NCBI RefSeq assembly: GCF_011806425.1
Contig: NZ_JAATOV010000005.1
Coordinates: 248,001 to 312,000, forward strand
DNA length: 64,000 nt
Source of the DNA: Thalassospira lucentensis
Lineage (GTDB): Bacteria > Pseudomonadota > Alphaproteobacteria > Rhodospirillales > Thalassospiraceae
Reading direction: 5' to 3'
Shown: positions 8,005 to 22,753 of the stretch, piece by piece
Layout of the letters: every line of letters starts with the position of its first letter
Numbering within the stretch: position 1 is the first letter of the stretch
The notes under the pieces: generated by a model
The model's input: the letters and a program-made list of their open reading frames with translations, nothing else
Databases searched by the model: none
Told to the model about the DNA's origin: nothing
Program-made: the position numbers and the translations under genes

Positions 8005-9195
8005 ATGGCCAAGGAAAAGTTTGAGCGTACAAAACCGCACGTCAACATCGGCACTGTCGGCCACGTTGACCACGGTAAAACCACGCTGACCGCAGCGATC
8101 ACCAAAGTCCTCGCAGAGGCTGGCGGCGCATCGTTCCAAGATTACAGCATGATCGATAAAGCGCCGGAAGAGAAAGCTCGTGGTATCACGATCTCGACCG
8201 CGCACGTCGAATACGAAACCGAAAACCGTCACTATGCCCACGTCGATTGCCCGGGTCACGCCGATTATGTGAAAAACATGATCACCGGTGCGGCTCAGAT
8301 GGACGGTGGTATCCTGGTTGTTTCGGCTGCTGATGGCCCGATGCCGCAGACCCGTGAGCACATCCTGCTCGCCCGTCAGGTTGGTGTTCCGGCGCTTGTG
8401 GTCTTCATGAACAAAGTTGACCAGGTTGATGACGAAGAGCTCCTCGAGCTCGTCGAAATGGAAATCCGTGAGCTCCTGTCGTCTTACGACTTCCCGGGCG
8501 ACGATATTCCGATCATCAAAGGTTCGGCTCTTGCTGCCCTTGAAGGTCGTGATGACGAAATCGGCAAAAACGCTATCCTCGAACTGATGGCTGCTGTTGA
8601 TGACTACATCCCGGCTCCGGATCGTCCGAAAGACAAACCGTTCCTGATGCCGATCGAGGACGTATTCTCGATTTCCGGTCGTGGTACGGTTGTAACCGGT
8701 CGTGTTGAAACCGGTGTTGTTAAAGTTGGCGAAGAGATTGAAATCGTCGGCGTTAAAGACACCGTTAAAACCATCGTTACCGGCGTTGAAATGTTCCGTA
8801 AGCTGCTCGATCAGGGTGAAGCTGGCGACAACATTGGCGCGCTGCTGCGTGGTACCAAACGTGAAGACGTCGAACGTGGCCAGGTTCTGGCACATGTTGG
8901 CTCGATCACCCCGCACACCAAATTCGAAGCAGAAGCCTACATCCTGACCAAGGATGAAGGTGGCCGTCACACGCCGTTCTTCTCGAACTACCGTCCGCAG
9001 TTCTACTTCCGTACGACTGACGTTACCGGTTCGATCGAACTGCCTGCTGGCACCGAAATGGTTATGCCGGGCGACAACGTACAGATGACCGCAACCCTCA
9101 TTGCACCGATCGCAATGGACGAAGGTCTGCGTTTCGCAATCCGTGAAGGCGGTCGTACCGTCGGTGCGGGTGTTGTTGCTAAGATCATTGAATAA
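8005..9195 (+). CDS. tuf: Elongation factor Tu, copy 1
   Basis: 396 residues, full length. It delivers aminoacyl-tRNA to the ribosome in a GTP-dependent way. G motifs are GHVDHGKTT (P-loop), the RGITI switch I, DCPGH and NKVD; domains 2 and 3 follow to the typical [10 protein letters not shown] end. The nucleotide sequence is identical to copy 2 (24865-26055) except for four silent differences, two within the first 9 bases and two within the last 31, so the pair is kept uniform by gene conversion. It sits behind tRNA-Tyr and tRNA-Gly and before tRNA-Trp and secE. A hairpin follows at 9235. Confidence 0.98.
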   Translation: MAKEKFERTKPHVNIGTVGHVDHGKTTLTAAITKVLAEAGGASFQDYSMIDKAPEEKARGITISTAHVEYETENRHYAHVDCPGHADYVKNMITGAAQMDGGILVVSAADGPMPQTREHILLARQVGVPALVVFMNKVDQVDDEELLELVEMEIRELLSSYDFPGDDIPIIKGSALAALEGRDDEIGKNAILELMAAVDDYIPAPDRPKDKPFLMPIEDVFSISGRGTVVTGRVETGVVKVGEEIEIVGVKDTVKTIVTGVEMFRKLLDQGEAGDNIGALLRGTKREDVERGQVLAHVGSITPHTKFEAEAYILTKDEGGRHTPFFSNYRPQFYFRTTDVTGSIELPAGTEMVMPGDNVQMTATLIAPIAMDEGLRFAIREGGRTVGAGVVAKIIE

Positions 9196-9234
9196 TTTTT
9201 AAGATTTTGCACGATTGAGTGCTTGATCTTGGAT

Positions 9235-9261
9235 GTGCGGGCGGCTATAACCCGCCCGCAC
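9235..9261 (+). terminator. Hairpin after tuf copy 1
   Basis: GTGCGGGCGG pairs perfectly with CCGCCCGCAC around CTATAAC. There is no U-run. The related hairpin after copy 2 (26076-26106) shares the preceding TTGATCTT and the GCGGGCGGCTA arm. Confidence 0.55.
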
Positions 9262-9327
9262 ACCCTGCCGCCCGGGCAGGGATGAGCCAGAAAGAAGATA
9301 AGCTTTTCGACTTTCTGACGATCTTGT

Positions 9328-9403
9328 AGGAGTGTAGCTCAGTTGGTAGAGCATCGGTCTCCAAAACCGAGTGTCGGGGGTTCGAGTCCCTCCTCTCCTG
9401 CCA
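9328..9403 (+). tRNA. tRNA-Trp (anticodon CCA)
   Basis: The 76-base cloverleaf reads AGGAGTG acceptor, D arm, anticodon stem TCGGT/ACCGA with loop CTCCAAA, T loop TTCGAGT, 3' acceptor CTCTCCT, discriminator G and CCA. Pair 6-67 of the acceptor stem is a U-U mismatch, which is unusual. The location immediately before secE is conserved in alphaproteobacteria. Confidence 0.95.
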
Positions 9404-9453
9404 ATCTTTCCGGGTTGTGAAACAAAGCATTAGAAAGCGGTGTAACCCCAACA

Positions 9454-9651
9454 ATGGCTAAAACGTCGCCAGCACAATTCGTACAGCAGGTCCGCACCGA
9501 GGCAAAGAAAGTCTCGTGGCCGTCCCGTAAGGAAACGACCGTGTCAACCATTATGGTTTTCGTAATGGTTGCTCTTGCGTCTGTTTTCTTCTTTGTTGTC
9601 GATCAGCTCCTCGCATGGGGTGTTAAGCTGGTCTTTGGTGTTGGGGGTTAA
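9454..9651 (+). CDS. secE: Preprotein translocase subunit SecE
   Basis: 65 residues, the short single-helix form common outside enterobacteria. The amphipathic helix before the membrane carries the conserved FVQQVRTEAKKVSWPSRKET segment, and one membrane helix spans about 30-55. SecE clamps SecY (35537) in the Sec channel. NusG follows 4 bases after the stop, the conserved secE-nusG pair. Confidence 0.95.
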   Translation: MAKTSPAQFVQQVRTEAKKVSWPSRKETTVSTIMVFVMVALASVFFFVVDQLLAWGVKLVFGVGG

Positions 9652-9655
9652 GCTT

Positions 9656-10186
9656 ATGGCACATCGTTGGTACGTGCTTCACGTTCACTCTGGTTTTGAG
9701 AAAAAAGTCGCCGAATCCATTCGCGAACAGTCGATCAAGAAAGGTCTTGAAGGCGAAATCGCAGAGGTTCTGGTTCCGACTGAAGAAATTGTTGAGATGC
9801 GTCGCGGCGCAAAGGTCAATGCCGAGCGGAAGTTTTTCCCGGGCTACGTCCTGCTGAAGATGGATCTCACAGACGAAAGCTGGCATCTGGTTAAAAACAC
9901 CGCCAAGGTCACCGATTTCCTCGGTAGCCGTGGTAAGCCGATGCCGATTTCCGAAAAGGAAGCTCAGACCATTCTGCACCAAGTGCAGGAAGGTGTTGAT
10001 CGTCCGAAGCCAACCATTCTTTTCGAAGTTGGCGAGGAAGTCCGTGTTTCCGACGGTCCGTTTGCATCGTTTAACGGTGTCGTCGAAGGGGTTGATGAAG
10101 AGCGTGCGCGCCTTAAGGTGTCTGTTTCGATCTTCGGTCGTTCAACCCCGGTCGAGCTGGAATATACCCAGGTCGAAAAACTCTAA
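9656..10186 (+). CDS. nusG: Transcription termination/antitermination protein NusG
   Basis: 176 residues from ATG 9656; an upstream in-frame TTG would run through secE and is rejected. The N-terminal NGN domain begins RWYVLHVHSGFEKKV and holds the RKFFPGYVL motif. The C-terminal KOW domain (about 123-176) has GEEVRVSDGPFASFNG. NusG binds RNA polymerase to suppress pausing and links it to Rho or the ribosome. Confidence 0.97.
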   Translation: MAHRWYVLHVHSGFEKKVAESIREQSIKKGLEGEIAEVLVPTEEIVEMRRGAKVNAERKFFPGYVLLKMDLTDESWHLVKNTAKVTDFLGSRGKPMPISEKEAQTILHQVQEGVDRPKPTILFEVGEEVRVSDGPFASFNGVVEGVDEERARLKVSVSIFGRSTPVELEYTQVEKL

Positions 10187-10294
10187 GAAAAAACGATCTT
10201 GTAAATTGAAGTCGCTGCTTGTATACGCAGGCAGCTTTTAAAGCGCGGGAGGTCAGCCATGACCGGACCGCGCGCTTCTGTAAGAGGTACTCTA

Positions 10295-10723
10295 ATGGCG
10301 AAAAAAATCGACGGCTATCTTAAGCTGCAGATTCCCGCCGGCAAAGCCAATCCGTCACCGCCCGTCGGTCCGGCTCTTGGTCAGCGCGGCGTGAATATCA
10401 TGGAATTCTGCAAAGCGTTCAACGCAGCGACCCAGCAGATGGAACCAGGGATGCCGATTCCGGTCGTCATCACCGTTTATTCCGACCGTTCATTCAGCTT
10501 TGTCACCAAAACCCCGCCGGCATCCTACTTCCTGAAAAAGGCAGCAGGCATTGCCAAAGGTTCCGGTACGACCGGTAAAGGTTTTGTTGGTAAAGTAACC
10601 AAAGCACAGGTCAAAGAAATCGCAGAAGCCAAAATGGCTGACCTCAACGCATTTGACGTTGATGGCGCGATGGCAATGATCGAGGGCTCTGCCCGTGCGA
10701 TGGGTCTTGAGGTTGTGGAGTAA
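10295..10723 (+). CDS. rplK: 50S ribosomal protein L11
   Basis: 142 residues, start at the [12 protein letters not shown] of the family; the frame extends 12 codons further but with no conserved sequence. The N-terminal domain has the thiostrepton-binding proline-rich [18 protein letters not shown]11 organises the GTPase-associated centre with L10/L12. It lies about 110 bases after nusG. Confidence 0.97.
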   Translation: MAKKIDGYLKLQIPAGKANPSPPVGPALGQRGVNIMEFCKAFNAATQQMEPGMPIPVVITVYSDRSFSFVTKTPPASYFLKKAAGIAKGSGTTGKGFVGKVTKAQVKEIAEAKMADLNAFDVDGAMAMIEGSARAMGLEVVE

Positions 10724-10727
10724 GACG

Positions 10728-11426
10728 ATGGCCAAGACTGGTAAACGCCTTGCCCAGGCCTATGAGGGCATCGACCGTAACAAACAGTACGATCTGGCAG
10801 CTGCTGTCAAAATCGTAAAAGAAGGTGCAAAAGCCAAATTCGATGAAACCATCGAAATGGCAATGAACCTTGGTGTTGATCCGCGTCACGCTGACCAGAT
10901 GGTCCGTGGTGTTGTTTCCCTTCCGCATGGTACCGGTAAAACCATGCGTGTTGCCGTCTTCGCAAAAGACGCCAAAGCAGAAGAAGCCCAGAAAGCTGGT
11001 GCGGACGCTGTTGGTGCCGAAGACCTGATGGAAGCAATGCAGAAAGGCGATCTGAACTACGATCGCGTGATTGCAACTCCGGACATGATGGCTGTTGTCG
11101 GTCGTCTCGGTAAGGTACTTGGCCCGCGTGGCCTGATGCCGAACCCGAAACTCGGCACTGTTACCATGGATGTTGCGACTGCCGTTTCTGATGCAAAAGC
11201 TGGCCAGGTCCAGTTCCGTGCAGAGAAAACCGGTATCGTACATGCTGGTATCGGCAAAGCATCGTTCACCGAAGAACAGATCCTTGAGAATGCCCAGGCA
11301 TTCGTTGGTGCGATCGTAAAAGCAAAACCGGCTGGCGCAAAAGGTATCTACCTGCAGCGTGCGGCGATCAGCTCCACCATGGGTGCTGGCGTCAAATTGT
11401 CGATTGCTGATATCGCATCGAAATAA
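10728..11426 (+). CDS. rplA: 50S ribosomal protein L1
   Basis: 232 residues from ATG 10728, 4 bases after the rplK stop. The conserved block [12 protein letters not shown] is present in domain II. L1 forms the mobile stalk near the E site and in many bacteria represses the L11-L1 mRNA; a leader binding site was not resolved here. Confidence 0.97.
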   Translation: MAKTGKRLAQAYEGIDRNKQYDLAAAVKIVKEGAKAKFDETIEMAMNLGVDPRHADQMVRGVVSLPHGTGKTMRVAVFAKDAKAEEAQKAGADAVGAEDLMEAMQKGDLNYDRVIATPDMMAVVGRLGKVLGPRGLMPNPKLGTVTMDVATAVSDAKAGQVQFRAEKTGIVHAGIGKASFTEEQILENAQAFVGAIVKAKPAGAKGIYLQRAAISSTMGAGVKLSIADIASK

Positions 11427-11711
11427 GAAATTCTCGAATTCTGACCGATCCAATGGGTCGGTCAGAACCGGAGAGGGTGGTTATAGCCCTCTCTACCTGT
11501 CTGTCCCAGACTGCAGGTGAGTGACATTCGTTACTCTTAATGTCCTGCATAGGCAGAGGTTCCGGTTCTTACGTTTTCCCCGTATGGGGCATCACACAAG
11601 GCTTGGACATCTGGCAAACGGACGGGCGTCACAGACCGGTTCGAAAGGACTGGTCGCGTCTGTGAACCTCCTTGTGGGGTTCAGGGCAAAAAGCAACGTC
11701 GGAGACTAATA
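11427..11711 (+). promoter_or_regulatory. rplJ leader with L10-type hairpins
   Basis: This 285-base gap holds three hairpins: 11440-11466 (TCTGACCGATCC/GGGTCGGTCAGA, loop AAT), 11471-11493 (GAGAGGG/CCCTCTC), and 11630-11664 (CACAGA/TCTGTG enclosing CCGGT/ACTGG), which lies where the L10-L12 binding kink-turn is found in other bacteria. The first two, without U-runs, probably end or process the rplKA mRNA. L10 autoregulation is inferred from position. Confidence 0.55.
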
Positions 11712-12230
11712 GTGAACCGCGATGAAAAACAACAGTTCGTAGCAGAGATGCGCGAAGTGTTCGAAGGTGCGGAAGGTTTGGTCGTTACCCAGTATAAAGG
11801 GTTGACGGTCGCAGAAATCACCGCTCTTCGTGCGCAGATGCGTGAATCTGGTGCGGGCTTCAAGGTCACCAAAAACCGGCTTACGCGACTTGCTCTGGAA
11901 GGTACCAAATTTGCTGGTCTTGCAGATTACTTCACCGGCCCGACTGCGATTGGCTATTCAGCTGATCCGGCCGCCGTCGCCAAAGTAGCTGCTAAGTTCG
12001 CAAAAACCAACGACAAGCTTGTTCTTGTTGCTGGTGCTATCGGCGAACAGGTTCTCGATGAACAGGGCATCAAAGCCCTCGCAGAACTGCCGTCGCTGGA
12101 CGAACTTCGTGCGAAGTTGGTCGGTATGGTCCAGACCCCGGCACAGCGTATCGCTACGCTGACTTCCAAGCCGGCTGGCCAAATCGCCCAGGTACTGAAG
12201 GCATACGCCGACAAAGGCGAAGCCGCGTAA
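11712..12230 (+). CDS. rplJ: 50S ribosomal protein L10
   Basis: 172 residues. L10 anchors the L7/L12 dimers through its C-terminal helix and binds 23S rRNA with L11. The family start (MNRDEKQQFVAEM) and the KGLTVAEITALR block are clear. It is followed by rplL after 54 bases, as usual, and preceded by a structured leader. Confidence 0.97.
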   Translation: MNRDEKQQFVAEMREVFEGAEGLVVTQYKGLTVAEITALRAQMRESGAGFKVTKNRLTRLALEGTKFAGLADYFTGPTAIGYSADPAAVAKVAAKFAKTNDKLVLVAGAIGEQVLDEQGIKALAELPSLDELRAKLVGMVQTPAQRIATLTSKPAGQIAQVLKAYADKGEAA

Positions 12231-12284
12231 ACCAATTATCCAAGATATCCCAGATATCTAAGTTCAAGCCTAGGAGTATTACAC

Positions 12285-12656
12285 ATGGCCGATCTTAAGG
12301 CACTCGTTGAAGAGCTTTCCAAGCTCACCGTTATCGAAGCTGCAGAACTTTCCAAAATGCTCGAAGAAGAGTGGGGCGTTTCTGCTGCTGCTCCGGTTGC
12401 TGTAGCTGCTGCTGGCGGCGCTGCTGCTGAAGCTGCTGAAGAAAAAACCGAATTTGACGTCATTCTGACCTCTGCTGGTGACAAGAAAATCAACGTCATC
12501 AAAGAAGTCCGCGGCATCACCGGTCTTGGCCTCAAAGAAGCCAAAGAACTCGTTGAAGGCGCACCGAAAGCCGTCAAAGAAGGCGCTTCTAAAGACGAAG
12601 CCGAAGAAATCAAGAAGAAGCTTGAAGAAGCTGGCGCTTCCGTCGAACTTAAATAA
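12285..12656 (+). CDS. rplL: 50S ribosomal protein L7/L12
   Basis: 123 residues. The N-terminal dimerisation helix pair (1-35) is followed by an Ala/Gly/Val hinge (about 38-55) and the C-terminal factor-binding domain with the [16 protein letters not shown] motif. L12 recruits elongation factors and is the only multi-copy ribosomal protein. A GGAG ribosome site precedes it. Confidence 0.98.
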   Translation: MADLKALVEELSKLTVIEAAELSKMLEEEWGVSAAAPVAVAAAGGAAAEAAEEKTEFDVILTSAGDKKINVIKEVRGITGLGLKEAKELVEGAPKAVKEGASKDEAEEIKKKLEEAGASVELK

Positions 12657-12679
12657 TCGACGGCTTCTTGCCAAGGTCT

Positions 12680-12706
12680 GGGTCGGCGTCCTTTGGGCGC
12701 CGACCC
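12680..12706 (+). terminator. Attenuator-like hairpin between rplL and rpoB
   Basis: GGGTCGGCGTC pairs with GGCGCCGACCC around CTTTG. No U-run follows. It is in the place of the partial terminator that lowers rpoB expression relative to rplL in E. coli. Confidence 0.6.
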
Positions 12707-12772
12707 ATCCGTCTCTGTAGTCCAAACAATTGTGTTTCGGGTGCCGCAGAGATGCGAACAGGAATTTAACGG

Positions 12773-12800
12773 TTGACGCTGCCAAAGGTAATCGTACATA
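12773..12800 (+). promoter_or_regulatory. Candidate internal promoter for rpoBC
   Basis: TTGACG (12773-12778), then a 16-base spacer, then TACATA (12795-12800). It would give a leader of about 225 bases before rpoB. Confidence 0.5.
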
Positions 12801-13034
12801 ACGTAAGGCTGTTTAGGTCAGAGGTTATCTTTGACGGCGTCGACAGCCGAGGGATCAGTGATCTCATTCAAGTTGGATGTCACATAACATCCACGGTCAT
12901 AATCAAGTGAACGCCCGCCCCGTACGGGGCTCGGGCGTCGTTGTGCTGTATGTGTTTTGCATAAGGTTAATGCGCTGCAACACAAAGACGAACGAGTTCG
13001 GTCGGTGTGGGGAGGCGCGATTAAAGGAACGATG

Positions 13035-16000
13035 ATGGATAAGTCCTTTACTGGTCGAAAGCGCATCCGCAAAAGCTTTGGACGGATCAGCGAAGTCGCT
13101 CCGCTCCCGAACCTTATTGAGGTTCAAAAGAATTCCTACGATAAGTTTTTGCAGACCGGAATTCCGCAGGAGCAGCGGAACGATGCAGGTCTTCAGGAAG
13201 TATTCAAGAGCGTCTTTCCGATTAAAGATTTTTCGGAACGCGCAACTCTTGAATTCGTTTCCTACGAGCTTGAGCAACCTAAATACGACACCGAAGAATG
13301 CCGCCAGCGCGGCATGACGTTTGCCGCGCCGTTGCGCGTGACGTTGCGTTTGGTTGTCTGGGATATCGACGAAGACACGGGTGCCCGTTCTATTCGCGAT
13401 ATTAAAGAACAAGACGTTTACATGGGCGACATGCCGCTCATGACCGAACACGGTACTTTCATCGTGAACGGTACCGAACGTGTGATCGTTTCTCAGATGC
13501 ACCGTTCGCCGGGCGTCTTCTTTGACCATGACAAAGGGAAGAGCCACAGCTCTGGCAAATATCTGTTTGCTGCGCGTGTCATTCCTTACCGTGGTTCGTG
13601 GCTCGATTTCGAATTCGACGCAAAAGACGTTCTTTACGTCCGTATCGACCGTCGCCGCAAACTGCCGGCGACCACGTTGCTTATGGCTCTTGAAAATGAA
13701 GAGTCCGAACAGCTCCGTGCACAGCGTGCCGAAGAAGGGCGCTCTGTCGATCCGTCGGAAATCGAAGGTCTCACCCCGGAAGAGATTCTCAACTACTACT
13801 ATGAGTCGGCAGAATACCGCCGTACCAAAGATGGTTGGGTAACCGATTTCAATGCCGAGCGTTATATCGGTCAGAAACTGGTCAACGATCTTGTTGATGC
13901 GAAAACCGGCGAAGTCGTTGCGGCTGCTGGTTCGAAAATCACCAAGCGTTCGTCAGCGAAAATCACCGAAACCGGCGTTAAAGAGATTATCGTCCCTGAA
14001 GCACAGCTTAACGGCTGGTTCATGGCTGAAGATCTTATTGACGGCGAAACCGGTGAAATTCTGGCAGAAGCCGGTCATGAGCTGACCGAAGAAGTGTTCG
14101 AGCAGCTTAAAGAATGGAATGTAAATTCTGTTCGTCTGCTGATGATCGATCACAGCAGTGTCGGTCCGTATCTGCGCAACACCGTTGCCCTTGATAAGAA
14201 CACCAACCGCGAAGAAGCTCTTGTGGACATCTACCGGGTTATGCGCCCGGGTGAGCCGCCGACGCTTGAGGGCGCGGAAGCGATGTTCAAGGGCCTGTTC
14301 TTTGATTCAGAACGCTATGATCTGTCGGCCGTTGGCCGTGTGAAGATGAATGCGCGTCTGAACCTGGAATGCGAAGATACCGTTCGTATCCTGCGCCGCG
14401 AAGACATCCTGGAAGTCGTCCGTGTTCTGATCGACCTGAAAGATGGTCGTGGCGAGATTGACGATATCGATCACCTTGGTAACCGTCGTCTGCGTTCGGT
14501 TGGCGAGCTGATGGAAAACCAGTTCCGTGTTGGCCTTCTGCGTATGGAACGTGCGATCCGCGAGCGTATGAGCTCGGTCGAGATCGACAACGTGATGCCG
14601 CATGACCTGATCAATGCGAAACCGGTTGCAGCGGCTGTTCGTGAATTCTTCGGCTCCTCGCAGCTGTCGCAGTTCATGGATCAGACCAACCCGCTTTCGG
14701 AAATTACCCACAAACGTCGTCTTTCGGCGCTTGGCCCGGGTGGTTTGACCCGTGAGCGTGCTGGCTTTGAAGTGCGTGACGTGCATCCGACCCACTATGG
14801 TCGTATCTGCCCGGTTGAAACGCCGGAAGGTCCGAACATTGGTCTGATCAACTCGTTGGCAACTTTTGCCCGCGTCAACCAGTACGGCTTCATCGAAAGC
14901 CCGTATCGTAAGGTTGTCGATGGCAACGTGACGGCAGAGGTTATTTACCTCTCGGCGATCGAAGAAGGTCGTTATGTCATTGCGCAGGCCAACGAACCGC
15001 TGAACAAAGACTTTACGTTCACCAACGAACTGATCAACACCCGTAAAGCCGGTGACCACTATATGGCCCGCTCCGAAGAGATCGACCTTATGGACGTCTC
15101 GCCGAAGCAGCTGGTATCGGTGGCATCCGCGCTCATTCCGTTCCTTGAGAACGATGACGCGAACCGCGCACTGATGGGCTCGAACATGCAGCGTCAGGCG
15201 GTTCCGTTGATCCGCTCTGAAGCACCGTATGTCGGGACCGGTATGGAAGTTCCGGTGGCACGTGATTCGGGTGCAACCCTGATCGCACGCCGTGATGGTG
15301 TTGTTGAATCTGTTGATGCGACCCGTATGGTTATTCGCGCAACCGGTGACATTGCGGCATCGGAATCGGGCGTTGATATCTATACGCTTCTGAAATACCA
15401 GCGTTCGAACCAAGGCAGCTGCATTAACCAGCGTCCTTTGGTGAAAGTTGGCGATGTTGTTGAAAAAGGCGACATCATTTCGGATGGTCCGTGTACCGAT
15501 ATGGGTGAACTTGCCCTTGGCCGTAACGTGCTGGTCGCGTTTATGCCTTGGAATGGTTACAACTTTGAGGATTCCATCCTTCTGTCCGAACGTATTGCAC
15601 GTGATGACGTTTATACCTCGATCCATATCGAGGAATTCGAAGTCATGGCGCGTGATACCAAACTTGGTCAGGAAGAAATCACCCGTGATATTCCGAACGT
15701 CGGTGAAGAAGCCCTTAAAAACCTCGATGAGGCGGGCATTGTTTACATCGGTGCGGAAATCAAACCGGGCGATATCCTTGTCGGTAAGGTAACGCCAAAA
15801 GGCGAAAGCCCGATGACGCCGGAAGAAAAACTTCTGCGTGCCATCTTTGGTGAAAAAGCATCCGACGTTCGCGATACGTCGCTGCGCGTCCCGCCGGGAC
15901 AGTTCGGTACCATTGTTGAAGTCCGCGTGTTCTCACGTCGTGGCGTTGACAAGGACGAACGTGCCTTGGCAATCGAACGTTCGGAAATCGAACGTCTCGC

Positions 16001-17201
16001 ACAGGACCGTGATGACGAGCGCGCCATTCTTGAACGCAACTTCTATGGCCGTTTGAAAAATCTTCTGCTTGGTCAGACGATTGTCGATGGTCCGAAGGCG
16101 CTGACAGGTGAAATCACCGAAGACAGCCTTTCGGGTGTTGCACGTGGTTTGTGGCGTCAGATCGCAGTTGCTGATGATGCAGTGATGTCTGACATCGAAG
16201 CCCTGAAAAAACAGTTCGAAGAATCGATTGCTGTTCTTCAGGCCCGTTTCGATGACAAAGTTGACAAACTGCAGGCAGGTGACGAATTGCCGCCGGGCGT
16301 GATGAAGATGGTTAAAGTCTTTGTCGCTGTTAAACGTAAAATGCAGCCGGGCGATAAAATGGCCGGCCGTCACGGGAACAAGGGTGTCGTATCGCGCATT
16401 ATGCCGGTTGAAGACATGCCGCACCTCGAAGACGGTACGCCTGTTGATATCGTTCTGAACCCGCTTGGTGTTCCGTCGCGTATGAACGTTGGGCAGATCC
16501 TTGAAACCCACCTTGGTTGGGCGTCACGTGGTCTGGGTGAGCAGATCGGCGAACTCGTCGATGCTGTTGCTGACGGTCGTGGCGAAATGGATGCATTGCG
16601 TGACAAGCTTAATGATGTCTACGAAGGCGATGAATATATCGCTGGCATCAAAGAGCTGTCGGATGGCGATGTCATCGAGCTTGGCAACAATCTGCGTCGC
16701 GGCGTCCCGATGGCCACCCCGGTCTTCGACGGTGCCCGTGAACCTGATGTTGTTCGTATGCTTGAAAAAGCCGGCCTTGATGGTTCTGGCCAGGTTGACC
16801 TTTATGATGGTCGTACTGGTGAGAAGTTCCATCGCAAGGTGACTGTTGGGTATATTTATATGCTCAAACTGCACCACTTGGTCGACGACAAGATCCACGC
16901 ACGTTCGATTGGTCCGTACTCACTTGTTACTCAGCAGCCGCTGGGTGGTAAGGCGCAGTTCGGTGGCCAGCGTTTCGGCGAGATGGAAGTTTGGGCACTC
17001 GAAGCTTACGGTGCCGCTTACACCCTTCAAGAAATGCTTACGGTCAAGTCGGATGACGTTTCGGGCCGTACCAAGGTTTACGAAGCCATCGTTCGTGGTG
17101 AAGACACCTTTGAGGCCGGTATTCCGGAGTCATTTAACGTTCTCGTTAAAGAACTCCGTTCGCTTGGTCTCAATGTCGAGCTTGAGCAGAACGACTTTTA
17201 A
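13035..17201 (+). CDS. rpoB: DNA-directed RNA polymerase subunit beta
   Basis: 1388 residues from ATG 13035 ([18 protein letters not shown]); ATG 13032 is directly adjacent, and AAAGGA is upstream. It carries the catalytic-centre half of RNA polymerase with the rifampicin pocket: [22 protein letters not shown] is intact, with the residues usual in sensitive strains at the D, H and S positions. An alphaproteobacterial insertion with TGE-V/I repeats is visible at about residues 285-370. The end ([16 protein letters not shown]) is complete. rpoC follows after 109 bases. Confidence 0.98.
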   Translation: MDKSFTGRKRIRKSFGRISEVAPLPNLIEVQKNSYDKFLQTGIPQEQRNDAGLQEVFKSVFPIKDFSERATLEFVSYELEQPKYDTEECRQRGMTFAAPLRVTLRLVVWDIDEDTGARSIRDIKEQDVYMGDMPLMTEHGTFIVNGTERVIVSQMHRSPGVFFDHDKGKSHSSGKYLFAARVIPYRGSWLDFEFDAKDVLYVRIDRRRKLPATTLLMALENEESEQLRAQRAEEGRSVDPSEIEGLTPEEILNYYYESAEYRRTKDGWVTDFNAERYIGQKLVNDLVDAKTGEVVAAAGSKITKRSSAKITETGVKEIIVPEAQLNGWFMAEDLIDGETGEILAEAGHELTEEVFEQLKEWNVNSVRLLMIDHSSVGPYLRNTVALDKNTNREEALVDIYRVMRPGEPPTLEGAEAMFKGLFFDSERYDLSAVGRVKMNARLNLECEDTVRILRREDILEVVRVLIDLKDGRGEIDDIDHLGNRRLRSVGELMENQFRVGLLRMERAIRERMSSVEIDNVMPHDLINAKPVAAAVREFFGSSQLSQFMDQTNPLSEITHKRRLSALGPGGLTRERAGFEVRDVHPTHYGRICPVETPEGPNIGLINSLATFARVNQYGFIESPYRKVVDGNVTAEVIYLSAIEEGRYVIAQANEPLNKDFTFTNELINTRKAGDHYMARSEEIDLMDVSPKQLVSVASALIPFLENDDANRALMGSNMQRQAVPLIRSEAPYVGTGMEVPVARDSGATLIARRDGVVESVDATRMVIRATGDIAASESGVDIYTLLKYQRSNQGSCINQRPLVKVGDVVEKGDIISDGPCTDMGELALGRNVLVAFMPWNGYNFEDSILLSERIARDDVYTSIHIEEFEVMARDTKLGQEEITRDIPNVGEEALKNLDEAGIVYIGAEIKPGDILVGKVTPKGESPMTPEEKLLRAIFGEKASDVRDTSLRVPPGQFGTIVEVRVFSRRGVDKDERALAIERSEIERLAQDRDDERAILERNFYGRLKNLLLGQTIVDGPKALTGEITEDSLSGVARGLWRQIAVADDAVMSDIEALKKQFEESIAVLQARFDDKVDKLQAGDELPPGVMKMVKVFVAVKRKMQPGDKMAGRHGNKGVVSRIMPVEDMPHLEDGTPVDIVLNPLGVPSRMNVGQILETHLGWASRGLGEQIGELVDAVADGRGEMDALRDKLNDVYEGDEYIAGIKELSDGDVIELGNNLRRGVPMATPVFDGAREPDVVRMLEKAGLDGSGQVDLYDGRTGEKFHRKVTVGYIYMLKLHHLVDDKIHARSIGPYSLVTQQPLGGKAQFGGQRFGEMEVWALEAYGAAYTLQEMLTVKSDDVSGRTKVYEAIVRGEDTFEAGIPESFNVLVKELRSLGLNVELEQNDF

Positions 17202-17214
17202 GTGTTTGGCGGTC

Positions 17215-17242
17215 CGGGTTGTCCAGAAGGGCAACCCGGTCG
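17215..17242 (+). terminator. Hairpin between rpoB and rpoC
   Basis: CCGGGTTG and CAACCCGG form an 8-bp stem around a short purine-rich loop, 13 bases after the rpoB stop. There is no U-run; it may be a processing or stabilising structure. Confidence 0.45.
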
Positions 17243-17310
17243 CCATTACGCATCTTTCGGCCTGAAATTGGCGAAACCCGGCGAGACCGGGCATAGCGGG
17301 AGAGCCTTTT

Positions 17311-21504
<4,194 letters not shown>

Positions 21505-21534
21505 CACCGTCGCGCCAGATCGTTAAAGAATCAG

Positions 21535-21572
21535 AGACGAACCGGAAATCTTATCGACGCACCGGTTCGTCT
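21535..21572 (+). terminator. Stem-loop after rpoC
   Basis: AGACGAACCGG pairs perfectly with CCGGTTCGTCT around a 16-base loop, 31 bases after the rpoC stop. The tail is not U-rich, so termination strength is uncertain. Confidence 0.6.
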
Positions 21573-21613
21573 CGGCGTTTGAAGCGCCAACTCGAAGGCC
21601 TTGAGGGTTTTGC

Positions 21614-21642
21614 TTGACGCAAAAGGGGGCCGTCACTAGTAT
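21614..21642 (+). promoter_or_regulatory. Candidate str operon promoter (rpsL)
   Basis: TTGACG (21614-21619) and TAGTAT (21637-21642) with an ideal 17-base spacer, about 230 bases before rpsL. This is the best promoter match in the window. Confidence 0.7.
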
Positions 21643-21874
21643 GCGCCCACCAAATCACGGGGGGTGTAGCTGTGTCGGTGCCGTTTTGTGCGGTAGCGGG
21701 CGGTTTTGCCCCCCATCGCTTGAGTGCGACTCTGACGGCCGTCGAGGCAGGAATTCCTGCTTTTATGGGCGTTCGCGCGTGTTTTTGTACTCTGTACAAA
21801 GGCGCGCGGTCGCTCGTCGTGCGTCGATAAGAGCAACGCCCTAGTGGCGTCCGTTGTAGTAAAAGGGAAAGTTA
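21643..21874 (+). promoter_or_regulatory. Long structured leader of rpsL
   Basis: The stretch holds no gene. It contains a perfect palindrome GCAGGAATTCCTGC (21747-21760) followed by TTTTA, and a hairpin at 21775-21807 in which TTTGTAC/GTACAAA (loop TCT) is extended past a bulge by GCGCG/CGCGC. It may be an autoregulatory or attenuation leader; the binding protein is not known. Confidence 0.45.
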
Positions 21875-22246
21875 ATGCCCACTATTAACCAGTTGATCCG
21901 CAAAAAGCGGACACCGCGCACCCAGCGCGATATGGTTCCAGCACTGGAAGCATGCCCGCAGAAACGCGGCGTTTGCACCCGTGTATACACCACCACCCCG
22001 AAGAAGCCGAACTCGGCACTTCGTAAGGTTGCCCGTGTTCGTTTGACCAACGGCTACGAAGTAACGTCTTACATTCCGGGTGAAGGCCATAACCTTCAAG
22101 AGCACTCTGTCGTGATGATCCGCGGCGGCCGTGTGAAGGATTTGCCGGGTGTTCGTTACCACATTATTCGCGGTACCCTCGATACGCAGGGTGTCAAAGA
22201 CCGTAAACAGCGTCGTTCGAAATACGGCGCGAAGCGTCCGAAATAA
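21875..22246 (+). CDS. rpsL: 30S ribosomal protein S12
   Basis: 123 residues. S12 sits at the decoding centre. The streptomycin-relevant lysines are intact ([16 protein letters not shown] and the later [11 protein letters not shown] region). The start [12 protein letters not shown] is typical. First gene of the str operon with rpsG, fusA and tuf. Confidence 0.98.
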   Translation: MPTINQLIRKKRTPRTQRDMVPALEACPQKRGVCTRVYTTTPKKPNSALRKVARVRLTNGYEVTSYIPGEGHNLQEHSVVMIRGGRVKDLPGVRYHIIRGTLDTQGVKDRKQRRSKYGAKRPK

Positions 22247-22726
<480 letters not shown>

Positions 22727-22753
22727 TCTAGACCTTAGGATCAAGAGTCGATT

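Larger units (their letters stand above)
12657..13034 (+). other. rplL-rpoB intergenic region
   Basis: This 378-base gap contains the attenuator-like hairpin at 12680, a candidate promoter at 12773, a small hairpin GGATGT/ACATCC at 12875-12892, and a nested hairpin ACGCCCG/CGGGCGT enclosing CCCCGTACGGGG at 12911-12938. No coding sequence is supported. Confidence 0.6.

Noticed and set aside
7966-8970. Long open frame on the minus strand opposite tuf copy 1 (334 codons), with its counterpart opposite tuf copy 2
   Set aside because: It mirrors the strongly biased codon use of tuf, has no ribosome site and no family signature, and occurs in both copies only because the genes are identical.
14307-15626. 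Long minus-strand frame opposite rpoB (439 codons)
   Set aside because: Shadow of codon bias in a highly expressed gene; no recognisable domain. The same holds for the frames opposite rpoC at 17170-18603, 19039-20088 and 20185-21507, and opposite fusA at 23654-24796.
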